Shown: in pieces, positions 1-9,743 of the stretch
How positions within the stretch are numbered: the stretch's first letter is position 1
How the letters are laid out: each line of letters starts with the position of its first letter
Virus record (IMG/VR): IMGVR_UViG_3300046311_000317
Location: 1-24,495 of that record
Length of the DNA: 24,495 nucleotides
Strand: one strand, 5' to 3'
Origin: a virus
Position numbers and translations under genes: made by a program
Notes under the pieces: model-generated
The model's database searches: none
Seen by the model: the letters and a program-made list of their open reading frames with translations, nothing else
Told to the model about the DNA's origin: nothing

Positions 1-214
1 ACTTACCCCCTTGAGGTTTGAATTGCGTACTGGTAGCAAGCTTGCCCTCAAAGAATAGATAATGGTAAGTGAGTGGTAGTAAGCCACTCACTGTTATTTC
101 GAAAGACTGATCTCTGACTAAAAATACAATTTGGGGATTGCGATTAGTAATTGAACCGCCGCTGCCACCTCCGTAGCCGCTGCCAAAAATATTTAATCCG
201 CTAAAAAATCTCAT
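1..214 (-). CDS. Putative virion structural protein (3' end outside window)
   Basis: Reading from ATG at 214 down to 1, the frame stays open for 71 codons and leaves the window, so only the N-terminus is present. The protein begins MRFFSGLNIFGSG, has a Gly/Ser-rich stretch (GYGGGSGGS), then a beta-rich segment containing FEITVSGLLPLTYHYLFFEG and a KPQGGK motif. An N-terminal receptor- or fibre-like beta domain of this type is common in structural proteins encoded next to DUF4815 proteins in marine T4-like phages; that link is from memory and not tested here. It follows the 1502-residue structural gene by 31 bases. An AAGG ribosome-binding site lies about 9 bases before the ATG, which supports this start. 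It is probably the last or near-last gene of the baseplate operon. The exact function is unknown. Confidence 0.6.
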   Translation of the reverse strand, partial: MRFFSGLNIFGSGYGGGSGGSITNRNPQIVFLVRDQSFEITVSGLLPLTYHYLFFEGKLATSTQFKPQGGK

Positions 215-242
215 TTATTTAACCTTGTTTATCTACTTCTAT

Positions 243-250
243 TATTTATC
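243..250 (-). promoter_or_regulatory. Candidate T4-type late promoter (GATAAATA)
   Basis: On the minus strand the bases read GATAAATA, one mismatch from the T4 late -10 box TATAAATA and matching the relaxed NATAAATA form described for cyanophages. It overlaps the stop codon of the upstream gene. Predicted transcription would start about 6 bases downstream, leaving a roughly 22-base leader containing the AAGG ribosome-binding site of the next gene. Position is good, but such an AT-rich octamer can occur by chance. Confidence 0.4.
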
Positions 251-3200
251 CCTGACTTTTTAAGCTGCGTTTAGCAAACTTAGAAAAGAAGCCAGTGATT
301 TTATTGTAAGGAATTTCGATTGCTTGAGCCACTAAAGAAGTTGCTAGTAATACAGTACATATACCCCATACTCCATAACCTCTCAACTTAGAACTTACTG
401 GCACAGGCTTGAAGCCTAACTTGCCGATGGTCCAACATATCGGTAAACCGACTGCCATAATAATCTTACCAGCTAAGCTGCTCTGCTTTCTTACGCCCAT
501 CATATAAGCCATCTCTTCTGCCCATGGACGAGCTAACTTATTCAAATATTTAATAGTCAACTCTTTCTCTATACGAGAATGGGTTTCATTGCTTATGAAA
601 GGAATTACTTTAGGACCATGGCCCTCCATCCAATCTACAACAGTTTGAGCCCATGCCAAGTAACCATTGAATATCTCTGGATGAGAATCACGCAAATATC
701 TACCAAACGCTTGGTCAGCTGCGTTAACATCATCTTCAAAGAATCCTAACTCGTTTAACTTAGCGCAAATAATCTTGCCACCACCACCGCCACCGCCGCT
801 GCTAGGTACTGCTTCTGTAGTGATTTTAACTTCACCGCGTGTTCTCAAGCGGAAGGTTGATGGGCCGATCACCATTGATCCACCGTAGTTTGTTTTATTG
901 CCATCAGAATTAACTGTAGAAGTAGCTAAATCTTGAGTAATTAATGATTCTTCAACATAAGGCAATAAAATAGAGTTACTATTATAGATTGCATTATTCG
1001 TTGTAGAGTCTGTTCTACTGAAAATGGTATTTAAGTTAAACTGTTTAGATCTTGGATGCAACTCACTAAGACTTTGTTCAATGGTAGCATTGAACTCTTT
1101 GCTTGACTCTTCTGCAAACATATAGTCATCAAAATCATCTACAAAGAATCCGTTTTTAAATCTATTCACCAATGGGTTAGCTGTACTAGGAATTACTAGA
1201 TCTTTTACTTCTGTTTCTAGTAAGTTGAGACTTACGTAGTATTCAAGCTGATTAATCCGTTTTTCTAGATTGCCAATATCAGTCATAGAATAACTCTTTG
1301 CCTGATTATTTTCCTCAAAAATAGAGGTAGAAATACTAGAAGAATAATTACTAATGCGTGAGTTGATTACCCCAAGCTCGTTACCTACACTCTTATCAAA
1401 TATTTCTACATTGGTGTTGCTTACTGACAACGGTAGAGAAGGATATGGGCTTGTTGAGATTATAGACAACGTTACGCTGTCGTTAGGTTTACGAGGAGGA
1501 CGTGCTCCAGTCACAGATGGGTTACCTTCTAGTACTTGGAAAGATCCATCTTTCTTAGCAACTACTCTATCAACACGTGAGAGATAGTATTCAGCGTTGA
1601 AAGAGATTTCTGAATCAGGCGCTGGAAATAATTTATCATTAGAGTTGAATACTTCAGTGTTAGCTGGATTGACCGGAGCCCCAGCTACTGTGTTAGCAAT
1701 TGCCACTGTATTAGCTACGTATGGTCGGAAGTCGAACGAATCGCGCAAGTCAAAATATTGTTTGTCTGATGTAATTACTTCTGGAATTTCTACTGTATTA
1801 ACAGTATTGCTAGAAGCGCTTAATGTTTTACCATCATTGATTGAATATGAGGATACAGTTAAGAATCCTTCACCAGAAGATGTAAAATTATCACATTTAA
1901 CTAACAACCATTGTGTCGATCCAATATTTAACGTAGATGTGCTCTTCTTGACCAAATAGGACTGACCGTAGAAGTTACCATCGTGGCCTTGGTCGATGTA
2001 GAAGTGTTTAGTTACATCGAGATCAGCAGCTGTATTTCCAAGATATACCTTTTTCAAACGCACCGCATCCGGTAGACCTAAAGACCATGGTCCAGTCGAT
2101 CCAGCAACGTTATTGCCAGTATATAACTTAATGTAGTTATCACGACGTACTGTCTTTGTTGACTGAACTGCTGTTGTTCGTTTTACGTTATATGTGACAG
2201 CTGTATTTACAGTACCACTTAGCGTTTCATTTACATACACCTTCAACGTGCTACTACTAGGACCTGTATTAACTACACGTGTATCACGTGAAGCTAAAGG
2301 GATCGGATAGAATGCAGGGAAAAACTTCTTAGCTTTAGCTGAGGTGTTAGAAAATGATCCATTACTGTTAATGGATATATGAGTTGCATTTGTAATGCCA
2401 GTAACTCGACGCACTCCTGTTGCAGTTGCGTTTGCAGCTAGCAATATGTAATCACCAACACGCAAATCGTTAGCAAAGTTGGTGGAAGATCCTATAACGA
2501 CATTAGAAGTCGTAGACACCGTCAGAGTACCACCCAAGTTAGCAGAAGCTTCAGCATTAGCCAACGGAACAACAATAATATCATTCTTTTGAGTTGTAGT
2601 TAAACTAGCATCTGGCCCATAAGGAAACTGCTCATTAGGGTTGGCTGTTAAGTCCAACGTTAGCATACCATTAGCATTTAAAGTAACCGCTTCATCAGTG
2701 GTTCGATATGTAAATCCTATATTGTTAGCTACTTTAACGGCATTAAGTCCTGTTGGGAAAAGCAGATTGCTATTATCTGTATCTTTTAGTACAGCTTCGT
2801 TTAATGTAGTAGTTGGATTATATTCCAAAACAGCATCAGCCACACCATCATTAGTGCCATTGTAATTAACTGAACGCACATTACGGAATACTTTACCAGC
2901 AGACATCTTTATATCAAACAAATATATGCGATATACTGCATCTGGTGTGCCTGGTTCTCCAGCCTCATGTACTAAGGATCTGATACGAGCAGTACCAATC
3001 ACTTCGCCAGTAGGCGTAATAGAAGTGCCAGAAGGAACGCCAATGTTTGTTATATAAGCTTGAGCTGTATCATATAATGATATTGTATCGCCAGACTTAA
3101 ATTTGAAATTCCCAGCCAACTCTTTGATTCGTAAATAATTGCCATAGTTTGCTGTAATTACTTGCCCACTCTTTGTTAAAGTGTCTGTTGATTTTCTTAC

Positions 3201-4754
3201 ATCGAGATATGTATTTTTTAACGTCTGAATGCGCTCACCAGAAATATAGGCCAATCCTGGATCAATTACTACTGCATTATGAGTGGTATTTGATAGGGAA
3301 GTGCCATCATCGAAATCTTTATCTTTAGTAATTACTAAAAACTCATCTACGACAAAGTCTCCACTCGTTTCACTGGTGCGTCGAGCAAATTCTTTACCTA
3401 AGATATTGTATACAGTGTTTCTATTTTCTTTATATGGTTCGCCGTTCTTAAATTCAACTAAAGTAAAGAACTCAACGTTGGCAGCTGCATTTGCAGAACT
3501 AATTGTTACTAACTCTGGTACTAACTTTAATCGATCAGCACCTGGAGCAGCATAGTTAGTGGTACCTAACGCATTATCATATAAAGTACTATCAGTATTA
3601 ACGTTAGCAGTAGTTTCTGCTGTTTTGAAACCGACCACTACATTATTAGGTTGGCCTGAGTATTTGTCAACCACAATTACTTGTGGATCCACTCTTAGGA
3701 AATATCCTTTTTGATATATGATACCTTCTGTTGTGGAGAAAGCATATCCATTACCAACAGGAGCAGTGAAGTCATTATTAGCAATAGTTACTTGTGCTTT
3801 ATAATTTTTACTTGTCAAACTCAACGTGCTGATTGAAGCGGTATTGTTTGTTGGCTTAATAGTAACATGAGGTGGAATAACGTAATTGTTACCCCCTGAT
3901 TGAATATTTACGTTTACAATCACTCCAAGTGAGTCGGTTGTAATCACACCCGCAGCACCACTACCAACTAAGCTAGTTACGTTTGCCACAGCTCCGGATG
4001 ATCCTCCAGTAATGTTGTAGCCAGGTGTAAAGGACCACTCACTGGTATTTGCCGATGTGTTTGCTAAATCAGCATTCAATGGTTTAATCTGTAGTACTAA
4101 AGTATCTGTGATAATACTATTATTGACGCCAATAACAACAGCTTGAGCTCCAGTGGTAGCTTGTGTAATCGTTTCGCCGTTAGAGAATGCACCAGACGTT
4201 GTATTGACTCCCAACGCACTAACAACAACAAGACTGTCGGAGTTAGAGAAATTCAAACCTCCGTTATTAACATCTACTGCATAAATTGGATAATCCTTGC
4301 TGTATACGGTTAATACATCACCATTAGAGTATAGAGTTGTATTTCCAGTATCAGAACTATTAACATATTGTAAATATAGAGTGTTTAGATCTGGATCCTT
4401 TTGCTCGAATCCTGGACTTGTTTTGACGACGCGTGCTACTAAATTGGAGCTGTTTCTGACAAACAACCCTTCATAAGATACCGGAATTGTTGGCTGTCCG
4501 TCTACCTGCAAATCGAGAACTTTAATATATTGGTAGTTAGGAAGATATCTAAAGTTAACACCACTGATGATGGTTCCACTCTTAAATACATGATCCCCAA
4601 AACGTTCAATTTGTTTTTGGAGAATTGATTGGAGTTGGTTTAACTCACGGGCTTGTAAAGCAACGCTTGGCTTGAATAAGATACCGTAGTAATCTTTTGC
4701 TTCAGTATAGTCGTTAAAATATGGACTACGTGATAAATTGGTCTCGAGTGGCAT
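246..4754 (-). CDS. Large DUF4815-type virion structural protein with C-terminal hydrophobic domain
   Basis: This 1502-residue protein starts MPLETNLSRSPYFNDYTEAK, followed by YYGILFKPSVALQARELNQL and an ERFGDHVFKSG stretch. This is the characteristic N-terminus of DUF4815 structural proteins of marine T4-like phages, thought to belong to the baseplate periphery or fibre attachment apparatus. The middle is beta-rich and Asn/Thr/Ser-rich, and one copy of the repeated wedge module (FSNGETITQ) lies near residues 178-265. A poly-glycine run at about residues 1320-1326 separates a different C-terminal domain (about 1327-1502). That domain starts KIICAKLNELGFF, is Trp-rich, and has two hydrophobic segments near 1428-1447 and 1461-1480. 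An AAGAGGA ribosome-binding site 5 bases before the ATG supports the start. It follows gp8 by 8 bases in the same operon. The family call is good; the exact place in the virion is inferred. Confidence 0.8.
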   Translation of the reverse strand: MPLETNLSRSPYFNDYTEAKDYYGILFKPSVALQARELNQLQSILQKQIERFGDHVFKSGTIISGVNFRYLPNYQYIKVLDLQVDGQPTIPVSYEGLFVRNSSNLVARVVKTSPGFEQKDPDLNTLYLQYVNSSDTGNTTLYSNGDVLTVYSKDYPIYAVDVNNGGLNFSNSDSLVVVSALGVNTTSGAFSNGETITQATTGAQAVVIGVNNSIITDTLVLQIKPLNADLANTSANTSEWSFTPGYNITGGSSGAVANVTSLVGSGAAGVITTDSLGVIVNVNIQSGGNNYVIPPHVTIKPTNNTASISTLSLTSKNYKAQVTIANNDFTAPVGNGYAFSTTEGIIYQKGYFLRVDPQVIVVDKYSGQPNNVVVGFKTAETTANVNTDSTLYDNALGTTNYAAPGADRLKLVPELVTISSANAAANVEFFTLVEFKNGEPYKENRNTVYNILGKEFARRTSETSGDFVVDEFLVITKDKDFDDGTSLSNTTHNAVVIDPGLAYISGERIQTLKNTYLDVRKSTDTLTKSGQVITANYGNYLRIKELAGNFKFKSGDTISLYDTAQAYITNIGVPSGTSITPTGEVIGTARIRSLVHEAGEPGTPDAVYRIYLFDIKMSAGKVFRNVRSVNYNGTNDGVADAVLEYNPTTTLNEAVLKDTDNSNLLFPTGLNAVKVANNIGFTYRTTDEAVTLNANGMLTLDLTANPNEQFPYGPDASLTTTQKNDIIVVPLANAEASANLGGTLTVSTTSNVVIGSSTNFANDLRVGDYILLAANATATGVRRVTGITNATHISINSNGSFSNTSAKAKKFFPAFYPIPLASRDTRVVNTGPSSSTLKVYVNETLSGTVNTAVTYNVKRTTAVQSTKTVRRDNYIKLYTGNNVAGSTGPWSLGLPDAVRLKKVYLGNTAADLDVTKHFYIDQGHDGNFYGQSYLVKKSTSTLNIGSTQWLLVKCDNFTSSGEGFLTVSSYSINDGKTLSASSNTVNTVEIPEVITSDKQYFDLRDSFDFRPYVANTVAIANTVAGAPVNPANTEVFNSNDKLFPAPDSEISFNAEYYLSRVDRVVAKKDGSFQVLEGNPSVTGARPPRKPNDSVTLSIISTSPYPSLPLSVSNTNVEIFDKSVGNELGVINSRISNYSSSISTSIFEENNQAKSYSMTDIGNLEKRINQLEYYVSLNLLETEVKDLVIPSTANPLVNRFKNGFFVDDFDDYMFAEESSKEFNATIEQSLSELHPRSKQFNLNTIFSRTDSTTNNAIYNSNSILLPYVEESLITQDLATSTVNSDGNKTNYGGSMVIGPSTFRLRTRGEVKITTEAVPSSGGGGGGGKIICAKLNELGFFEDDVNAADQAFGRYLRDSHPEIFNGYLAWAQTVVDWMEGHGPKVIPFISNETHSRIEKELTIKYLNKLARPWAEEMAYMMGVRKQSSLAGKIIMAVGLPICWTIGKLGFKPVPVSSKLRGYGVWGICTVLLATSLVAQAIEIPYNKITGFFSKFAKRSLKSQG

Positions 4755-4762
4755 AGGTCCTC

Positions 4763-6523
4763 TTAGAACTTTATGATAATCTTAATAACCTCTGTTTGGT
4801 TATTAGATCGTGATATTGGGTCTGTATTTTCTATATATAACACCTCTCCAGAGCCTATTACTAAGTCTGGAGGAAGTACAGAAACAACGTTTGCAGTAGC
4901 TGAACTAGTCAGTCCGATAATGGTGTTACTGCTGTTGATGTTTCCTCTAACGTCCGTTAAATATATGTAATTAGAATCTACCGAATGGAATACTCCATTT
5001 GATAATTCGACCGACGATTGATATACTTTTTCATCTGGAACAAACGTACCAGTATTACTACTTACGACGTAGCGATACCGTTGATCGAATGTGCCAAAAT
5101 CTTTTGTTGTGTTATTAATCTCAAAGCTATCAACGTTGGCTGTAGCATTGGATGACTGACCAGTTACAACTTTGCCGCTAATGAACTGTCCACTTACATT
5201 TGATAATCTTAGGGTACTACCACTGAAGGAAGAAACAACTCCAGAAGCGTTGCTATTAGCTTGTGTAACCAGTTCTGCATCAGTAAATATTCCAACAACT
5301 GATGTTAATGAAAACTCCACGTTGGCAAAAAGAGGATCTTTCAATAGTCCAATTGTACGATAATCGTTGGTAGTAGGGATTGTGTTTGATTCGCCGTTTG
5401 CAAAAGACACAGAACAACCAATATATCTACCACCCAACTCATATTCTGGATCAGAACCATGGCCACCTTTAGGGCCAACAACAACCGTTAAAACAGCGTT
5501 GTTGGAAACACCACCAGTATTTCCTTGTACGGTCGCTGTCGCAAAAGAATAGTTTTGCCCTCTATTAATAATTTCTACACGATAGATTGAATTACCAGCA
5601 GCTGAATTAACAAGAGCTCGGGCACGTGCACTACTACCATCGCCTATGATATTAACAGCAGGAGTAATTTCATATGCAGATGTTGTGTCTGGAGCTATAT
5701 CAAATGCAGCGTCTAGTGTGATGATTTTATCAGTACCAACCACTGCATAATCCAAAACTTTACGAATTTGACCAATACCGGTGCCAGACTTAATGTAAAT
5801 GTAACTGTCGTTGTAAAAATCGTTATTAGCACTTGCTACGGCAGATAAACCGTATTTCTTTGTATCCCCACCAATACGTAGATTGGTAGAGTTGAATGTG
5901 TTAGCTAGATAGGCATCGTAATTTGATCCCCTGCTACTAATAGTAATAACGTCAATGGCTCCACTAACAGCATTTGCGGTTACGTTGGCGTTAGGAATTA
6001 CTGGAATAAAATCTGCTGTTGCAAATTTATCAAACTCACTCTTAGTCATGCTGTACATGTACTTCCACACATACCCATCACTAGTGCTATAATATTCATC
6101 ATCAGCACCAGTATCAGAGATTTGAGGTTGATCAATAGAAGCTGCCCCACCATTATTATCTAATACTTTGAATACGTGATATGATGAAGCTGCGTTAGTG
6201 ACGGCATAAAACGGAGTGTTAGCTAAATCTATATTACTGCGATATGATGAATACACTACATTAGACGTCCAATCGTAACGTGGTACCATTATTTTAACAT
6301 CGTCCGCTGTAACACGCTTTCCAAACACCATGTTGCGATATGAATCTACGGAAATTTCCTCAACGCTATTAACAGGATCAGCAACGATACTATCTCCGTT
6401 TGCGTAGGGGGTATGACGGCCTGCAAACACATAATAAACAGTGTTTGCAGGTTCTGTAATAGACTCACGCAATTGCTTTGCGTTATTTAATCTAAAAAAA
6501 TCAGTTATTAGTTGCTTTGCCAT
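4763..6523 (-). CDS. gp8: Baseplate wedge subunit gp8
   Basis: T4 gp8 is a dimeric wedge protein that binds gp7, gp10 and gp6. Hallmarks seen here are VPRYDW at residues 80-85 (T4 has IPRRDW), DGYVWKYMY at 149-157 (T4 DGYVWEYLF), and an ending of the form GEVLYIENTDPI, then QTE and KIIIKF (T4 GEMIYMENRPPI, QTEEINILFTF). At 586 residues it is far longer than T4 gp8 (334). The extra length lies between these conserved blocks and includes two copies of a roughly 60-residue beta-rich module (about 407-465 and 488-550). The start MAKQLITDFFRL lies 1 base after the upstream stop; no clear Shine-Dalgarno is visible, so translation may be coupled. I am confident of the identity. Confidence 0.9.
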   Translation of the reverse strand: MAKQLITDFFRLNNAKQLRESITEPANTVYYVFAGRHTPYANGDSIVADPVNSVEEISVDSYRNMVFGKRVTADDVKIMVPRYDWTSNVVYSSYRSNIDLANTPFYAVTNAASSYHVFKVLDNNGGAASIDQPQISDTGADDEYYSTSDGYVWKYMYSMTKSEFDKFATADFIPVIPNANVTANAVSGAIDVITISSRGSNYDAYLANTFNSTNLRIGGDTKKYGLSAVASANNDFYNDSYIYIKSGTGIGQIRKVLDYAVVGTDKIITLDAAFDIAPDTTSAYEITPAVNIIGDGSSARARALVNSAAGNSIYRVEIINRGQNYSFATATVQGNTGGVSNNAVLTVVVGPKGGHGSDPEYELGGRYIGCSVSFANGESNTIPTTNDYRTIGLLKDPLFANVEFSLTSVVGIFTDAELVTQANSNASGVVSSFSGSTLRLSNVSGQFISGKVVTGQSSNATANVDSFEINNTTKDFGTFDQRYRYVVSSNTGTFVPDEKVYQSSVELSNGVFHSVDSNYIYLTDVRGNINSSNTIIGLTSSATANVVSVLPPDLVIGSGEVLYIENTDPISRSNNQTEVIKIIIKF

Positions 6524-6524
6524 A

Positions 6525-9500
6525 TTAAGTGTCTAGTGAGATGCTAATGTAAGAAGCATTAGAAGTTGCACCTGAATTAGCTCCTGATATAATGGATGAA
6601 TGGACAAACTGTCCAGAAACGTTTGCTATATGCAGAGTATTTATAGAGGTTACAACAGAGTATGTATTGGTAGAATTTGTGACAGCAGCTGTGTTAGCAT
6701 ATGCGTTCGACGTTGTACCATACACATTCGTGTTTGTGTTCCATGTGCCAGATACTGTCCAAATCTCCACTAAAGTGCTATTAGCAGCTACCACACTACC
6801 GTTCGCTGTGTGCGCACCATCCATCGCATTGGATTGATATACAACCTCCCCCACTGCAAAGGAACCAGTTACTGTATTACCTTGTTGAACTTCGTTAATT
6901 GTTAACTTTCTTCCAAGAATTGCCTCTATAGTATCTCCAGTATCAATTGTACCTTCTAGCATAGTTGTGTACAATGTGCTATGAGAGGCATTAGATGTCA
7001 CTGTAGTAACAGTAGCGCTGCTTGCATTACTGCTAAAACTTGGTGTTGATATTTGTGTGCCAGCTTCAATATATGGTGCATTATTAGCAATTGTGATGAC
7101 ACCAGTGTGACCTTTGTATGTGCCATTAGCTGACGTTTGGTAAACACTTTCTCCCACGATGTAGGTACCATTACCGTCTGCAACATTTATATTATACTGA
7201 CGAGGGAGAGGCGCAATCAAATTGCTATCCTCGTAAGATGCTAGTGAATCAAATACAACTTTTCCGAAGAATTTTGTACCGGCAGTATGAACAACATCTT
7301 TTAGCACGTCCGCATACTTTTCTAATGGAATACGAGTTTGAACTTCATAACTGTATTCTTGGTAGTACTCACCGTCGTGAATTTTAGAAGAACCATCCAC
7401 AAAACCACGCTCTGTTTGATAGTAACCTTCGCTCTGTCCTTGATCATTGAGTATTACTCTAGCAGTAACGTCTTGTAATCCTCCTTCAGTAGACATCGTA
7501 ACAGTCTCATCCTGTACATATCCAAATCCAGAGTCAATAACTTCTAGAGAAGATACAACGGTGTTTGCAATCTGTACGTTGGCGCTTACTATAGCATTTT
7601 CTCCAACTGGTAATGTAGACTGGTCTGAAGAAACATCTAATATAGTAGCCGCTGCTCCAGACAACTTACCAAAAATTGTTTCGTTAGCTAAAAACTCATC
7701 ATTTAAATTTAAACGCTTCACTGTAATTACAGACGAGTTGCCTGTTTTGACAGAACCTGTCGTGGTGGTTACGAGGGTTACTGTATTTGCTGAAGATATG
7801 GTAGCTGTCGCATTGGTGGTTAGAGTATTAAGAGCATATGTATTAACAAACGTACCAGTAGCATTATTGATCTTAATTGATCCAGAGCCCGCAGCTACAG
7901 AAGACTCATATACAAATCCAGATGCAGTGTTGGATGTTCCATTACTCTGCCATACATACTCTCCTATCTCCGGAGCATTGGTAGCTGCTCCGTTGGCAGC
8001 TGTTCCACTAAATCCCGTAATCTGAAGTTGTTGGCCAAAGGAATTGCTCGACATCTCTATTATTTCTCCTGGAACAAATAATCCAGTGAGATTTGACAAC
8101 TTAATTGTAAAGTCGTGCTTATCGAGAGCAGATATTTCTGGCTCTATCACTACGACTTTTGGATCAGCGTTATATCCCTCACCTGGGTTAATACTCCGTA
8201 GTACAGATATCTCTCCAATTGTTTTATTACTAAAACGTAATATATTTTGAAGGGTCGTGTTAATGTCTCCAGCAGGATACTTCGGAAACCCATACGCGTT
8301 AGCAGCTACATTTGAGTTACTACCATCTAGTAAAACATTCATGAATGCAACGTTTCCAGTATTATTAGCTCTGAGTAAATCTGAAAATACTAATACCGTC
8401 TGTTCGTTTGTCAAACCACCTACGCTAAATCTAGCGCTTGTACCGCTACTACGAACTGAAACGTTTGCGTATGTGTTACTTGTAAGTCCAACAATATAGT
8501 TGCCTGGATAAGTTACAAATTGATTGGTAGTGTCGTATACACCAATCAGAGTATTTGATACAAACATCACATTGCCAGTGGCCGTTGAATTTGTATATGT
8601 GTCGATGACGGCTGTTACGCTATTACCACTAAGGCTAATTGTAGCATCAGAACCTACGTTTCCATTAATTGGTACTACTACCATTGTACCAGATGTATTG
8701 TTTGTTGGAGTGTTTTGTATGACAACTGCGTTCGCAGATACTACTCCATTACCGTAATAATTTTCAACAATCGCGCCTGCAGAAAAAGCTGCAGAATTGG
8801 TCGTAGTAGAATAAGCAATAGTAGCAAGGGGCTGCGAAACTGTCTCGAATCTCTGAAACCCAGTAACAGCACTGTTTGCATTTGTTGGATTGTTTATTGT
8901 TAAATTAGTACTGGATATGATTACTTGAGCGTTCGTGGTGTAACCAAACCCTCCATCCTCAATTTTAAAATTAACACGTCCCGTTTCAGTCGAAATGCCA
9001 GTAACTAAGGCTTTACCTTGCTGGCCACTTCCGGTTTTGAGAGTAAGCACATCTCCGATATTGAAATCTTGGCCACCGTTTAATACAACTAATGAAGAAA
9101 GTGATCCAATAACTTTTGGAGCTCCTTCTACAACTGGATCAGCTGAGTCAACTATACGCTCATTGTATACAAAGTTACCCTCACGAGCACTTATATAAAA
9201 AACATCAAGGAATTTACCTTGCACTCGCTTACGCACAATCCGTTCAATAAATGCTGTTGCGCCGGAAGTAGTACCGATAGCTGTTTTACCTACCAAGCTA
9301 TCATTCTTAGCTGCAGGGCTTACTTCAATATATTCTGGAACAAACCACTGACCATCTGATGGCTTGAGTAAATCATCTCCTGGATAATATACGTCAGCTC
9401 CAACGTTGTATATTAAACGGAATAGTAAATCAATACCGCGCTCTGTTCCTTTTGTGCGATATAAGTCCTGGATATGCTTTATTAATAATCTTTTATTAGT

Positions 9501-9743
9501 GGATACTTCATATGGAAGATCGCGTAAATATTTTTCTTTGAAGTGTATTACGAAATCATCAATTGTCTTGTCGATATCTCGATACTCAAACATGTTACGA
9601 CTAAGCTGAGTAGCTTGTCCGTTGCTTTCCATCCACTCATAGTATGCTTTTACAAAAGCAATAAATTCCTTACCTTCTTCCTTATAAAAAGAAGGAAATT
9701 GTGATTCGATAAATGGGGAAACGTGATCTTCTATATCTCTCAT
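6525..9743 (-). CDS. Large baseplate wedge/structural protein at the gp7 position
   Basis: This 1072-residue protein sits between gp6 and gp8, exactly where T4 has gene 7 (1032 residues), and overlaps the gp6 stop by 4 bases. I do not see direct similarity to T4 gp7. The N-terminus (about 1-150) is well ordered, with SPFIESQFPSFYKEEG, FVKAYYEWME and RTKGTERGIDLLFRLIYN motifs, a head common to marine T4-like structural proteins. The centre is Asn/Thr/Ser-rich beta sequence. Near residues 790-835 there is a conserved block with IPLEKYADVLKDVVHTAG. The C-terminal 240 residues are built of repeated units with YIVGESVYQ and FAVGEVVYQ motifs. The likely role is a wedge core or peripheral protein replacing gp7; that is inferred from position and length. 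Confidence 0.7.
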   Translation of the reverse strand: MRDIEDHVSPFIESQFPSFYKEEGKEFIAFVKAYYEWMESNGQATQLSRNMFEYRDIDKTIDDFVIHFKEKYLRDLPYEVSTNKRLLIKHIQDLYRTKGTERGIDLLFRLIYNVGADVYYPGDDLLKPSDGQWFVPEYIEVSPAAKNDSLVGKTAIGTTSGATAFIERIVRKRVQGKFLDVFYISAREGNFVYNERIVDSADPVVEGAPKVIGSLSSLVVLNGGQDFNIGDVLTLKTGSGQQGKALVTGISTETGRVNFKIEDGGFGYTTNAQVIISSTNLTINNPTNANSAVTGFQRFETVSQPLATIAYSTTTNSAAFSAGAIVENYYGNGVVSANAVVIQNTPTNNTSGTMVVVPINGNVGSDATISLSGNSVTAVIDTYTNSTATGNVMFVSNTLIGVYDTTNQFVTYPGNYIVGLTSNTYANVSVRSSGTSARFSVGGLTNEQTVLVFSDLLRANNTGNVAFMNVLLDGSNSNVAANAYGFPKYPAGDINTTLQNILRFSNKTIGEISVLRSINPGEGYNADPKVVVIEPEISALDKHDFTIKLSNLTGLFVPGEIIEMSSNSFGQQLQITGFSGTAANGAATNAPEIGEYVWQSNGTSNTASGFVYESSVAAGSGSIKINNATGTFVNTYALNTLTTNATATISSANTVTLVTTTTGSVKTGNSSVITVKRLNLNDEFLANETIFGKLSGAAATILDVSSDQSTLPVGENAIVSANVQIANTVVSSLEVIDSGFGYVQDETVTMSTEGGLQDVTARVILNDQGQSEGYYQTERGFVDGSSKIHDGEYYQEYSYEVQTRIPLEKYADVLKDVVHTAGTKFFGKVVFDSLASYEDSNLIAPLPRQYNINVADGNGTYIVGESVYQTSANGTYKGHTGVITIANNAPYIEAGTQISTPSFSSNASSATVTTVTSNASHSTLYTTMLEGTIDTGDTIEAILGRKLTINEVQQGNTVTGSFAVGEVVYQSNAMDGAHTANGSVVAANSTLVEIWTVSGTWNTNTNVYGTTSNAYANTAAVTNSTNTYSVVTSINTLHIANVSGQFVHSSIISGANSGATSNASYISISLDT
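6638..6645 (-). promoter_or_regulatory. Candidate late promoter (TATAAATA) upstream of gp8
   Basis: The minus strand carries a perfect T4 late -10 box, TATAAATA, inside the 3' end of the gp7-position gene, about 115 bases upstream of the gp8 start. No other element is needed for T4-type late promoters, which are read by RNA polymerase with gp55 and gp33; a gp33 gene is present in this window. Chance occurrence in AT-rich coding sequence cannot be excluded. Confidence 0.4.

Noticed and set aside
7447-8757. Plus-strand open frames of 60-190 codons within the gp7-position gene
   Set aside because: Antisense shadows of Asn/Thr/Ser-rich coding sequence; composition is Val/Thr/Leu-biased without domains, and the minus-strand gene is continuous.
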